This document shows, in pieces, positions 1 to 10,345 of a stretch of 64,000 nucleotides of DNA. The notes beneath the pieces were generated by a model. That model searched no databases. It saw nothing but the letters and a program-made list of their open reading frames with translations, and was not told where the DNA came from. Made by a program: the position numbers and the translations under genes. Within the stretch, counting starts at the first letter, position 1. The number at the start of each line of letters is the position of its first letter. This DNA is from Aspidapion aeneum (lineage: Eukaryota; Arthropoda; Insecta; Coleoptera; Brentidae), in NCBI GenBank assembly GCA_963576565.1, contig OY755045.1, forward strand, positions 36,786,667 through 36,850,666, read 5' to 3'.

Positions 1-497
1 TGAATTGGAATTGGACCGAAGAAGGCTGAACAGATAGACTTTTCGACAATTTGGTTTAATGATAAAGGAAAAATTCCGAAAGAACTATCTTATCACCTAG
101 TATTTTTAGACAAATGATTTAATGGTAAAGGAAACATTTTTAAAGATTTACCTAAACCTTATATTTTGCTATAGCAGAACTCATTAATATTTTTTATAAT
201 ATATTCATTATATATAATTTATTGTTTTTATGATCTCCCTGTCATAGTTTTTATACACATTTGATTAATAAATTTACTTAATTATCGACAATTATAAATT
301 CATAAAAAATCGAAATTTTTTAATAGGAATTTTGCACACCTGTTACAAAAGCTATTTTATTTATTAATTTATACGGTTTTATGAAAGAATAAATGTAAAA
401 AATATTATTTATTTTGTTGCCTTTTTGTGTTTATGAGAGGACCTATAATTCAAAAATTGTACAGGGTGTATTGGAAAACGGGTACATATTAAATATA
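1..497. other. AT-rich non-coding DNA, nothing recognised
   Basis: AT-rich sequence with many homopolymer A and T runs. I see no open frame with protein character, no RNA gene and no clear repeat boundary before the cagggtgt end at 498. Confidence 0.5.
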
Positions 498-985
498 CAG
501 GGTGTTTCAAGTAAAATGTGACAGGTGTTTTTGGGTATTTTCCGCGCGAATTTGAAAAACGCTCGTTCCCCCTTCGAGGATTAAACTCTGTTCCTATTTT
601 TTTTATAATAAGGAGAGTTGGTCGACTGATACCTTGGCTTGAATGTCTTTACAACCGTGAAAAAATTTAAAAAATCTGTCGATTCGTTTTTGATATTTTG
701 CAATAAAAAAAAATTTTATGTACATTTCTGAGATTAAATTTTTAAAATCCCGAAATATGTCGACTCATTTTTTATCGTAAGAAACTTTTGCAGTGATTTT
801 TATTTTTTTATCGCTTTATTGTAAATTGAGGTTTTCGAAATTTTTACACGATGGTAAAGACGAGACCTTCAAAACAGGTATCCTTCGTTCCACTTTTCTT
901 ATTCAAAATAACGGGGTACCATTTATGGGTCTATGCTGCTGTTTTTCGAAATTCCATTAAGAAATACCCGTAAAAGCTTCTCGTA
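498..985. repeat. degenerate foldback element with a cagggtgt end
   Basis: It starts with cagggtgt just after TA, the same kind of end as the elements at 9060 and 43913. The half around 635-690 is an imperfect inverted copy of the half around 835-895: gatacct, then gtctttac, then a gtga/aaattt block match in reverse. The left grouping tgggtatttt returns as aaatacccg near 965. The right terminus is not preserved. It looks like an old non-autonomous DNA element; superfamily unknown. Confidence 0.45.
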
Positions 986-1551
986 AGTTTTTATTTATCC
1001 TTTTACATTTTCCAAGATATGGTGGATTTGGGAAATACCTGTAATTTTATAAGATTTAAAATTCCACACACATTCTAATAGCAAAATCCTGTAAAAAAAG
1101 TTACAAGTTAAAGAGGTACTGAATCTCCAAACAAGGATACAAAATTGTCCTGCAATGGATACAAAATTGTCACAAAAATGTAATCTTAAAATTAACTTTT
1201 AAAAAATTATATGCTCATAATTAATTATTCGTAAATTAGTTGTAAAAACAAAAAAAAATGCCGTCACCGTTTTTTTTTTGTTTTCGCAACTAATTAACGA
1301 CAAATTGTGCACAATTTTTTTTTTGAAAGTAAAAGATAGAAAAATATATCTTGGCGGTGTTTTAAAGTATTTTTCTCTGTTTTAGACCCATATTCGGGCT
1401 GGTAGTGGCAAAGTAGGGGAATACTTCGGGACCTCTCGTCTTTACGAAGTTTTTTGTCATTCCGTCGTATGCAGCGAAACAGGTGAGAGGTGGGTATTTG
1501 TTTTTCACACAAATTCTAGCTCAAGCCATGCCACGTACTATCAACTAGCCT
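986..1551. other. AT-rich spacer, no gene
   Basis: It contains short local duplications, for example around 1140-1170 where 'acaaaattgtc' is repeated. No coding exon, RNA gene or element boundary is convincing here. Confidence 0.4.
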
Positions 1552-1720
1552 CGGAGATCACCAGATTTGGCACCCAATGATTTTTATTATGGGCTATGCA
1601 AAAAGCCAAATTTATTCGCATGGCCATTTAAGAACTACCACTCTCAATGCACTTCGGGCAAAAATCACCACTCTACACTCAATGGGCGAACTGAATTTTA
1701 TAACAGGCTCGGATACTGTT
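1552..1720 (+). pseudogene. mariner/IS630-like transposase C-terminal remnant
   Basis: Frame +1 from 1552 reads RSPDLAPNDFYYGLCKKP. This matches the well-known 'W-P-x-R-S-P-D-L-x-P-x-D-F' block near the end of DDE transposases of the Tc1/mariner/IS630 group. The block is short, no upstream catalytic Asp motifs are readable, and the downstream frame breaks. This is a decayed fragment. A similar relic lies at 29513. Confidence 0.5.
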
Positions 1721-2023
1721 AAGCACAAAGCGGTGGTATTTTTGAGAATTTAATTCGTTAGGTAGTTATTAAATCAATCTGAAAGAATTTGCTTTTAAAA
1801 CAGACCCCTTTCTTACGTGTTTCGCTTGGGAAGCCATAAACTATTTAGTTTGTTGTAGATATGGCATTAAATATTATAAAAATGAACAGGCTTGGAAAAA
1901 AGTTATGTTACGTATTTATCGTCTAAATTTCCGATATTTGATCTAAAGTCCATATCATTATTTTTGGGATAACTTTTTACGATTTTTTTTCGCTGGTCTA
2001 TGCTATTTGTTATGATAACAGCT

Positions 2024-2107
2024 GATTACTATCAAAAAGTTGTTTTCTCAAAAATTATGGAATGAACGATTACTATCAAAAAGTTATCTCAAAAATTATG
2101 GAATGAA
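2024..2107. repeat. tandem duplication, two units of 44 and 40 bp
   Basis: A unit beginning gattactatcaaaaagtt and ending ttatggaatgaac is repeated directly (2024-2067 and 2068-2107). The second copy lacks 4 bases in the gttttctc section. It is otherwise nearly identical, so it is a recent local duplication. Confidence 0.85.
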
Positions 2108-2157
2108 CTATACAACTACCCTCGATCGATTTTCTTTACAAACTGTCATAAGAAAAG

Positions 2158-4087
2158 ATTTTTTTTTGTCAAACAGACTGTGTTTATTGTATTACAATCT
2201 AGTCAGTAAGACTAATTAGCAATTTTGTTTTAACTTAATTCTATAGAAAAGTCAGATTTAAACTTAGGGTTCACTCAACAGTTCTCCCCGCTTTGTTTCG
2301 TCTGTAACTCACAATTGTGTTGTGCTTATAGCATTATTTTGTTTTATGTAATTTACCTAGTTTACTAGCTCAAACGGCTTCACTCTTTTTAGTCTTCGAA
2401 CTAGCATGGTATTGTCTAGAAGCTGAATTGCTTCCACATTCACATACCAATGGAGTCTGTCTTCATGGCTTTTTGCGTACTTTTTTATAGTCTCTGCTAC
2501 AGTTTCGATTTTTAGATCCCGATGAAGGTCACTATTTCTAACGTACTAAGGTGCATTCACAATGTTTCTTAATACTTTATTTTGAAATCTCTGTAAAACT
2601 AGAATGTTACTCTCTTTAGCACAACCCTATAGTTGAATACCATATGTGCATACTGGTTTCAGTATTTGTCTATAAAGCAGTTACTTATTATGAATTGTTA
2701 ATTTAAATTCCTTCCAATTAGCCAGATCATTTTTCTATACCTTATCTCAAGTTTTTTTAACATGTGCTTTCCAGTGCAATTTGGCATCAAGTGTCATACC
2801 GAGATATTTTGCCTGATTTGAATATGGTACAGGAATGTTGTTACTTGTTATTTGTATGTGATTTATATTTTTGTTTGTAAAATCAACATGAATTGATTTG
2901 GTTTCATTTAATTTTATTCGCCACTTTGTGGTCCAACTGTGAACTTCGGTGACTGCATCCTGAAGTTTTTCTATGCATTTTTTCTTGGCAAGTTTCTGGC
3001 TTTGGGATATCGCAAGTGAATAATAAGTATAGATAAGGGCCTAGTTCGCTACCCGGGGCACGCCTGCTTGAATTTCTCTTAAATTTGAGTATGAGTCTTC
3101 CTGTTTTACTCCGAAATGTCTATCAGATATGTATGATTCCAAAATATCCGAATATTGTTTTGGCAGAAACCGTTAGTTTAAAATTAAGGCCTTTATGCCA
3201 CACTTTGTCAAATGCTTGTGCTACATCTAGAAAGACTGCAGAACAAACTTTTCCCTCTTCTAGTGCTTTTTCTATTATATGAATAATTATGTGTACTTGA
3301 TCTATCGTGGAATGCTTGTCTCGAAAACCAAATTGATGAGATGGAATAATTTCTTGTCTTTCTATGATGGATTTTATTCTTTTAAGCAATAATTTTTCAT
3401 AGAGCTTGGATATAATTGGCAGCAAAGATATTGTCCTGCAAGATGACACGTCATGGAGTGGTTTTCCCGGGTTTGAAATCATGATAACTTCTGCAACTTT
3501 CCACAGTTTAGGTACATACCTAAGCCTAACGGACGCATTAATTAGGTTGTATAGTTTTACGATAGCTTTTCTGGGGAGTTGTTTTATGACTACCCCGTTA
3601 ATAAGATCATACCCTGGGGCTTTTTTCGAATTAATATTTCTTTTGGTGATGTAATCTTAATATGGTCTTCGATTTGATGAGGTTCATTTAAATTAAGGTT
3701 TTCATCTGGTGCTTCATGGGGCTGAAATGTTTTTTCTAAATGACGTGCTAAAATATCTGATTTTTCTTCGTTACTCCTTGCCCACTGGTTGTTAGACTTT
3801 CGTATGAGTGGAATTTGGATAATTGGTCTTTTAAAATCTTTGGTTGCTTTCCAAAGGGAATAGTCGGTATTTTTATCATCTGTAAGTTCATTAAAAAAAT
3901 GCTTAATAGATTCATTTTTTATTACTAGAATTTCTCGCCTTATGCGCTGCGTCATGTTATTGAGATTTGTTTTGTTCCGAGGATAACGGCTTTGCTGCCA
4001 CTTTCTTCTTAGTTTCCTTTTTCCCAATATAAGGTCTCTAAATTCCTTCGGATTTTTCCCTTAAAAATTCTCTTTGGTTTTGGGCTG
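2158..4087 (-). mobile_element. Jockey-type LINE, 5'-truncated, reversed copy
   Basis: Read on the minus strand, this is the 3' half of the element found on the plus strand at 4137-8020. It covers the ORF2 region from the C-terminal side of the endonuclease through reverse transcriptase, then the 3' UTR and a poly(A) tail (poly-T at 2160-2167). Open pieces remain at 3590-4027 and 3123-3482, carrying EKLLLKRIKSIIERQ and FGFRDKHSTIDQV, but they are in different frames. About 70 bp covering the catalytic FADD motif is missing (around 2985-3000), so this copy cannot encode an active polymerase. Similarity to the plus copy stops at about 4087, which marks its 5' truncation point. No convincing target duplication was found. 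Confidence 0.85.
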
Positions 4088-4136
4088 TAAAAGGATCACC
4101 GCGCTAGAGGAAATAATCGGTGTCAGAAATTTCCTC

Positions 4137-5153
4137 TCACCACCACAACAAAGCTCGGGCACTGGAGAGCCCTCCAATAAAACACAAAATGAAGAACCCC
4201 CAACTAAGGTTAAAAAAGCTCCGTTACCTCCACCGATTATGGTAAATGGCGTAAATAATTTTAATGATATTTATGAAAAGTTAAATATCATACAAGGAGT
4301 TAAAATAAAAGTTTTAAATAACGAAAATATTAAAATAAATGTACAAGACGCAGACAGCTATCGGCTGGTTACTAAAATGCTTAATGAAATAAAGCATCAA
4401 TGGCACTCATACGAAAACAAACAAATAAGGTCGATTAGAGTAATAGCGAATAGGCTACACTTCTCATGTGACCCACAAAAAATTGTAGCTGATCTACAAA
4501 AAAAAGGTTTTAAGGCACTGGAGGCCAGCAACAAACTTAAATGGAGAACAAGACAACCTCTTAACATGTTTATGCTCACATTCAGCCACGATGAAGATAA
4601 CAACAAAATTTTTGAAATTTCCAGTATCCTTGGGATTGAAGTGGAAATAAAAGCACTAAAAACCTCAAAGTTAGTCCCTCAATGCAAAAGATGCCAATCT
4701 TATGGACACACGCAAAAATATTGCGCTAAAGAACCACGTTGCGTAAAATGCACGGGGAAACATCTTACTGTAGAATGCCCCAAACCAAAAGAATCTGAGC
4801 CAAAATGCATCCACTGTGGAGGCAAGCATCCTGCTAACTACAGAGGATGCCTTGTTGCTAAGGAAATACAAAAATTGAAAAATAAACCTAAGAAACCGAA
4901 TCTCATACCAAACGTGAGTACAAATAGACAAAACCAACAGACAAGAAACACAGTCACACAAAACTCTGTGACAAGGACATACAGCCAAGTAGCAGCAACA
5001 GCTACTATACCTGATATTAATATCAGTAGTCAAAATACTATGGAACAAACACTACAATTAATTTTGAAGAAATTGAACAAACTTGATGAGCGATTAACTA
5101 AACTAGAAAGTAGCAATAACGGAGCTACCAATATGCCTCAAAATGGTCAGTAA
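4137..5153 (+). pseudogene. Jockey-type LINE ORF1, gag-like zinc-knuckle protein, N-terminally truncated
   Basis: ORF1 proteins of Jockey-group LINEs bind element RNA and form the ribonucleoprotein that reaches the target DNA. The frame is open from upstream of the element (an ATG at 4074 lies in the neighbouring reversed copy and cannot be the native start) to a stop at 5153. An in-element ATG occurs at 4239. Three tandem CCHC-type knuckles are visible at about 4680-4860: CKRCQSYGHTQKYC, CVKCTGKHLTVEC and CIHCGGKHPANYRGC. An RNA-binding-like region precedes them and a basic, Gln/Asn-rich tail follows. It overlaps the ORF2 start by 11 bases (5143-5153), which fits linked translation. The family assignment is firm; function is unlikely given the truncation. 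Confidence 0.85.
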
Positions 5154-7802
5154 TCTTAGAATCCTAGCTTGGAATGCCAATGGTCTCTTGCAACATCAGC
5201 AAGACTTGCAAGTTATTCTAGACATAGAAAAAATTGACGTCTGTCTTGTGTCAGAAACGCATTTCACTAACCAGTCTCACATTAAATTTAAAGGTTATAA
5301 AGTGTATCATACAACTCACCCTAGCAATACTGCACATGGGGGAAGTGCTGTAATAATTAAAGAAAATATATCACACTATGAGGAGATGGGATATAAAACC
5401 ATAGAGATTCAAGCTACATTAGTAAGTGTAAAAACCAAAACATATACATTAGTCATAAGTGCTGTCTATATACCACCAAGGCACTTACTAAAGAAAAATC
5501 AATATCTTAATTTTCTCAGAAAATTAGGAAACCGTTTTATAATTGGAGGTGACTTTAATGCAAAAAATACCTACTGGGGATCTAGACTGACGAACTCTAA
5601 AGGAAAAGAACTTTTGCAAGCTATTAGTGAATATCAATGTGAGCCGATATCAACTGGTAAGCCCACATACTATCCAACAGATCCAGGAAAAATTCCAGAT
5701 CTAATTGATTTTTTTATAGTAAAAAATATATCTTTAAGTTTTGTAGATATAGAAGAAAGTTTTGATTTACACTCAGATCATTCACCTATTATTCTAACTC
5801 TTAGTAAAAACATAATAAAGAAAGAAGCAAATATCTCACTAGTTAATAAACTGACTGACTGGATTAGTTTTAAACAAAGTCTGTCAGAAAAAATAAACCT
5901 ATCAGTACCATTGCAAACGCCAGAACAAATCGATAAAGAAGTTGATTATTTTGTTACAAATATTCAACAAGCAGCTTGGGAAAACAGTCCAAAACCAAAG
6001 AGAATTTTTAAGGGAAAAAACTATCCAAAGGAAATTAGAGACCTTATATTGGAAAAAAGGAAACTAAGAAGAAAGTGGCAACAAAGCCGTGATCCTCGGG
6101 ACAAAACAAATCTCAACAACATGACGCAGCGCATTAGGCGAGAAATTCTAGTAATAAAAAATGAATCTATTAACCATTTTCTTAATGAGCTTACAGATGA
6201 TAAAAATACCGACTATTCCCTTTGGAAAGCAACCAAAGATTTTAAAAGACCAATTATCCAAATTCCACCCATACGAAAATCTAACAACCAGTGGGCAAGG
6301 AGTAACGAAGAAAAAGCAGATATTTTTGCAAGTCATTTAGAAAAACATTTCAGCCCCACGAAGCACCAGATGAACACTTTCATTTAAATGAACCCCATCA
6401 AATCGAGGACCATATTAAGCTTACATCACCAAAAGAAATATTAACAGAAATCAAAAATATTAATTCGAAAAAAGCCCCAGGGTATGATCTTATTAACGGG
6501 GTAGTCATAAAACAACTCCCCAGAAAAGCTATCGTAAAACTATGCAACCTAATTAATGCGTCTTTTAGGCTTAGGTACGTACCTAAACTGTGGATAGTTG
6601 CAGAAGTTATCATGATTCCAAAACCGGGAAAACCACTCCATGACGTGTCATCTTACAGGCCAATATCTTTGCTGCCAATTATATCCAAGCTCTATGAAAA
6701 ATTATTGCTTAAAAGAATAAAACCCATCATAGAAAGACAAGAAATTATTCCATCTCATCAATTTGGTTTTCGAGACAAGCATTCCACGATAGATCAAGTA
6801 CACAGAATTACTAATATAATCGAAAAAGCACTAGAAGAGGGAAAAGTTTGTTCTGCAGTTTTTCTAGATGTAGCACAAGCATTTGACAAAGTGTGGCATG
6901 AAGGCCTTAATTTTAAACTAAAAAGGTTTCTGCCAAAACAGTATTCGGATATTTTGGAATCATACATATCTGATAGACATTTTAGAGTAAAACAGGAAGA
7001 CTCATACTCAAATTTAAGAGAAATTCAAGCAGGCGTGCCCCAGGGTAGCGTACTAGGCCCTTATCTATACTTATTATTCACTTGTGATATCCCAAAGCCA
7101 GAAAATTGTCACTTAGCAACATTTGCCGATAATACTGGTTTATTGACGGTAGAAAAATCTATTGAAAAATGCATAGAGAAACTTCAGGATGCAGTCACCC
7201 AAATTCACAGTTGGACCACAAAGTGGCGAATAAAATTAAATGAAACCAAATCAATTCATGTTGATTTTACAAACAAAAATATAAATCACATACAAATAAC
7301 AATTAACAACATTCCAGTACCATATTCGAATCAGGCAAAATATCTAGGTATGACACTTGATACCAAATTGCGCTGGAAAGCACATGTTAAGAAAAAAAAA
7401 GAAGAACTTGAGATAAGGTATAGAAAAATGAACTGGCTAATTGGAAGGAAGTCCAATTTAACAATTCATAATAAGTTACTGCTTTATAGACAAATACTGA
7501 AACCAGTATGGACATATGGTATTCAACTATGGGGTTGTGCTAAAGAGAGTAACATTCTAGTTGTACAGAGATTTCAAAATAAAGTATTAAGAAACATTGT
7601 GAATGCACCTTGGTACGTTCGAAATAGTGACCTTCATCGAGATCTAAAAATCGAAACTGTAGCAGAGACTATAAAAAAGTACGCAAAAAGCCATGAAGAT
7701 AGACTCCATCGGCATGTGAATGTGGAAGCAATTCAGCTTCTAGACAATACTATGCTACTTCGACGACTAAAAAGAGTGAAGCCGTTTGAGCTAGTAAACT
7801 AA
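5143..7802 (+). pseudogene. Jockey-type LINE ORF2, endonuclease/reverse transcriptase, frameshifted
   Basis: The first open segment (5143-6387) begins MVSNLRILAWNANGL. It carries the apurinic-type endonuclease: LVSETHF near the start, GGDFNAKNTYWGS at about 5547-5585, and LHSDHSPI at about 5770. The reading frame then shifts near 6350. The continuation runs in another frame to a stop at 7802, starting with homology to the reversed copy (EAPDE...LNEPHQIEDH). The reverse transcriptase motifs FGFRDKHSTIDQV, VFLDVAQAFDKVWH and AGVPQGSVLGPYLY are present. The catalytic box reads FADNTGLL where the family has FADD, so one catalytic Asp is replaced by Asn. Two independent defects make this copy inactive. 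Confidence 0.9.
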
Positions 7803-8031
7803 GTGAATTACACATAAAAGAAAATAATGCTATAAACACAACACAATTGTGAGTTACAGACTAAACAAAGCGGGGAGAACTGTTGAGTGAACCCTAAGTT
7901 TAAATCTGACTTTTCTAGTAAATTAAGTTAAAACAAAATTGCTAATTAGTCTTACTGACTAGATTGTAATAAAAAAAAAACACAGTGTGTTTGACAAATA
8001 AAAAAAAAAAAAAAAAAAAAGAAATTTCCTC

Positions 8032-8726
8032 CCTTTACTTACCAAAGCGCAAAGAGGACAGGTATTGGCTGTGGGCCTGACTATCCGGAAACAATGGGCG
8101 TCACCACGTGTAATAAAATTCTTTCATCTATCTATCAAACATTCAATCATGCTGTATAAAGTTAGCAGAAGACCATTTTTTTGACAAATTAACGGGCTCG
8201 ACAAATTTTTTGTTTTCACAACTATTTTACGGATAATCAACGGCAAATTATGAGCATATAATTTTTTTGTTTTGCTAACTTTATATAGGTACAAATACGT
8301 TCAAATAACAAAGTAAATATACCACGTGTCCTAGATAAAAGTTGCTACATGGGCATGGGGTTTTATGGGGATTTCGGAAACGTTTAGTTAACACATATTA
8401 TTTTGGTTAAATGAAAAAAACGTGGCGCTATTCCGAGGTTTTCAAAATATCGATTAAAACTAAAAATTGCCACCATTATTATTTTTTTATTGCTGGATAT
8501 GTTAAAAACCACTGTAGATATTTTTAATTAATAATTAATTTTATTTTAATTCGATAAAGCGTCTGATTGGGATCGAAATAGCGCTATTTTCTTTCATTTA
8601 ACCAAAATTGGATGTCTTGTCGCTTAAGAAGTGTCGATAAGAAGTAGGTACTGCTTCGACACCCTGTCTAGGTCGAAGAAGAAATGCATCAAGTGGCGCA
8701 ATCTCTCGTTTATAGAAATAACTTAC
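8032..8726. other. intron/flanking DNA of the tsg exon, nothing recognised
   Basis: This is AT-rich and non-coding, lying downstream of the tsg exon donor on the minus strand, so it would be intronic for that gene. Searching by eye for the conserved C-terminal TSG block (SMGASKYRWFH-like) on the minus strand found nothing here or in 1-2157. A motif 'accgaaattttgg'-like A/T run near 8400 and 8600 (taaccaaaa both sides) may be a short inverted repeat. Confidence 0.4.
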
Positions 8727-8952
8727 CAACGCAACTGCAACATTCTGCATACAAATAACCCAAGCAATTGAGGCAGTCCTTGCAACATGTACACGGGTTG
8801 CTGGCGTTTTCAAAATTAAACTCACAGCTGCAACTCTTGGTCAGAAGGCATTTTGACACGATGCTTCCGCACACTGCTTCGTTACAACTTTGTATTTCTT
8901 GTATGTCAAGAAAAAGTGACACCAGAAGCAGGGGTAGAAGGTGCTTGAGCAT
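8727..8952 (-). CDS. tsg: twisted gastrulation homologue, first coding exon (partial gene)
   Basis: Twisted gastrulation proteins are secreted partners of Chordin/Sog that modulate BMP (Dpp) signalling outside the cell. This exon encodes 75 complete codons. Residues 1-22 form a signal peptide (MLKHLLPLLLVSLFL core). From residue 23 the TSG N-terminal cysteine domain begins with CNEAVCGSIVSKCLL, followed by CTCCKDCLNCLGYLYAECC. There are 13 cysteines and one N-glycosylation sequon (NAS, residues 49-51). The donor G|GTAAGT at 8727/8726 interrupts the Val-Gly codon pair (phase 1) where the family continues with MC. The start is chosen because a T9-CAG acceptor ends at 8966, leaving a 13-base 5' UTR stretch (8965-8953) before ATG. 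An upstream non-coding exon is therefore implied. The C-terminal exons are not in the window. Confidence 0.85.
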
Positions 8953-8968
8953 GTTTTTCTTAGAGCTG
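8953..8968 (-). other. tsg: tsg splice acceptor and 5' UTR stretch
   Basis: On the minus strand a run of nine T ends in CAG at 8968-8966. It is followed by CTCTAAGAAAAAC and the start codon. This places an intron in the 5' UTR, with the transcription start at higher coordinates, not located. Confidence 0.65.
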
Positions 8969-9059
8969 AAAAAAAAATTAGTTATATGAGTGTGTGGGCT
9001 ACTTAACCCTTCCGCAACCCGCGACCACTTACCAATACATTGTGCCTCACTTTAGAGTA

Positions 9060-9676
9060 CAGGGTGTCCCATTTTTAATGGTATTAAATGGGAAACTCAG
9101 GTATTATAAAAGATAGAGACTTGGGAACTTCACATTACTATCCTCAAATTTCGTGACCTACAAAAATATAACAAAAGTTTTTTTCCAGTCCAAAATTTAT
9201 TAGTGCCGATATTTCAATTTTGTTAAAACTTCTCAACGGAAAGTTGATCCTGTCAATAAATTGGCGTTGTCAAATTTTTGGTCTTCCGAGTCGGATTCGA
9301 GATTTCAATTTTTGCTTTACATTGGGTCCCCGATCAACGCTGAGCTATAAAATTGTTTTTAAAAAAAATCCAGGTCCGTATTTTTTTTCTTATTTTTTTT
9401 TGAAATCTCGAATTTCACTCGAGGGACCAAAAATTTGACAACGTCCTTGTATTGACAGAATCAACTTTCTGTAGAGAAGTTTTAACAGATTTGAAATATC
9501 CGCCCTAATAGAAGATTTCTGAGATTCCGAATTTTTGATTTTCCCTCGTACCGTCAAAACTACAAGGGCTAGAAAAAGGCTTTTGAGATATTTTTTCTTG
9601 CCTCCACATATCCAGTACGTTATCTTTTATAATAACTGAGTATCCCATTCAATACCATCAAAAATTGGACAACCTG
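9060..9676. mobile_element. foldback DNA element with TA target duplication, 617 bp
   Basis: The ends are cagggtgtccc and (reversed) caggttgtccaa, both next to TA. The outer 60 or so bases of each arm match in inverted orientation, for example atggtattaaatggga against tcccattcaataccat. The similarity continues inward: ttgtcaaatttttggtc near 9270 is mirrored by gaccaaaaatttgacaa near 9425. Almost the whole element is one imperfect hairpin. It has no coding capacity and resembles a TA-targeting (Tc1/mariner-type) MITE. Confidence 0.7.
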
Positions 9677-10345
9677 TATATACAGTATTTTTAGGTCTGA
9701 AACCACTTAAACTCGCCAATTAATTATTGAAAACAAGAAATTTTTTTTGAAACATGAAAATGTGGTAGTGTGTCACTAGAAGTTTGTTAAGTTTTTTAAA
9801 TCAAATATTGCTATTATCTGAAAGTTTTTATCCAAAGTAAATTAAATAAAATAACTTGTCACAAGAAATCTGTCCCAGGATGTAACAGTCGATTTTTCCG
9901 TAAAGAAAATTCATTTCACGTGGCAACTTAGAGTTTTACTATGAAGAGAAGTAGTAGATTATAGAGGAACGCGACGAACAATGTTTGAGGGTTTTTGAAT
10001 TATTCATATTAAATCGTTTTGTGTTTGAAAAGTAAAAATGTCTATATTTGAGCCAAAAGATGTTGTCCTTTCTGTAACATACATTTTTTTATGTATAACT
10101 TGAATAAAGTAATAAATACATCATTTTCCCAAACAAAACCATTGAAATCTTGAACAAAACTGGAAAAAAAGTTGTGTCATAAATTTAGCTTGGCCGGAAA
10201 ATGCTAAAATGTGAAGAAACTGTCCCATCTGTAACACAATTTGCGTCGTTTGGTGACGCTATTTTTCGATGTTACAGATATTGTCCTTTGTTACAGATCG
10301 GAACATTCAATTTTTTCTTTGTATATTAGTTGAAAAATAGTTGCA
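9677..10345. other. AT-rich DNA with repeated TGTAACA words
   Basis: This is non-coding. Variants of 'ctgtaacac' or its complement occur near 9884, 10068, 10223, 10272 and 10290, more often than expected. I cannot assign them to an element. Confidence 0.35.

Larger units (their letters stand above)
4137..8020 (+). mobile_element. Jockey-type non-LTR retrotransposon, 5'-truncated, long copy
   Basis: The copy contains ORF1 (zinc-knuckle nucleic acid binding protein), ORF2 (endonuclease plus reverse transcriptase), a 3' UTR and an A-rich tail ending at 8020. An 11-bp direct repeat, gaaatttcctc, lies at 4126-4136 and again at 8021-8031, exactly after the poly(A) tail. I read this as the target site duplication and use it to set the element's limits. 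By these limits the 5' end lies inside ORF1, so the copy is truncated. It sits immediately downstream of the reversed copy, giving a head-to-head pair with about 1.9-kb inverted arms. ORF2 is frameshifted near 6350 and its catalytic motif is altered. Confidence 0.85.

Noticed and set aside
4074..4136. ATG at 4074 as the start of LINE ORF1
   Set aside because: It lies upstream of the element as defined by the 11-bp target duplication, partly in the reversed LINE copy.
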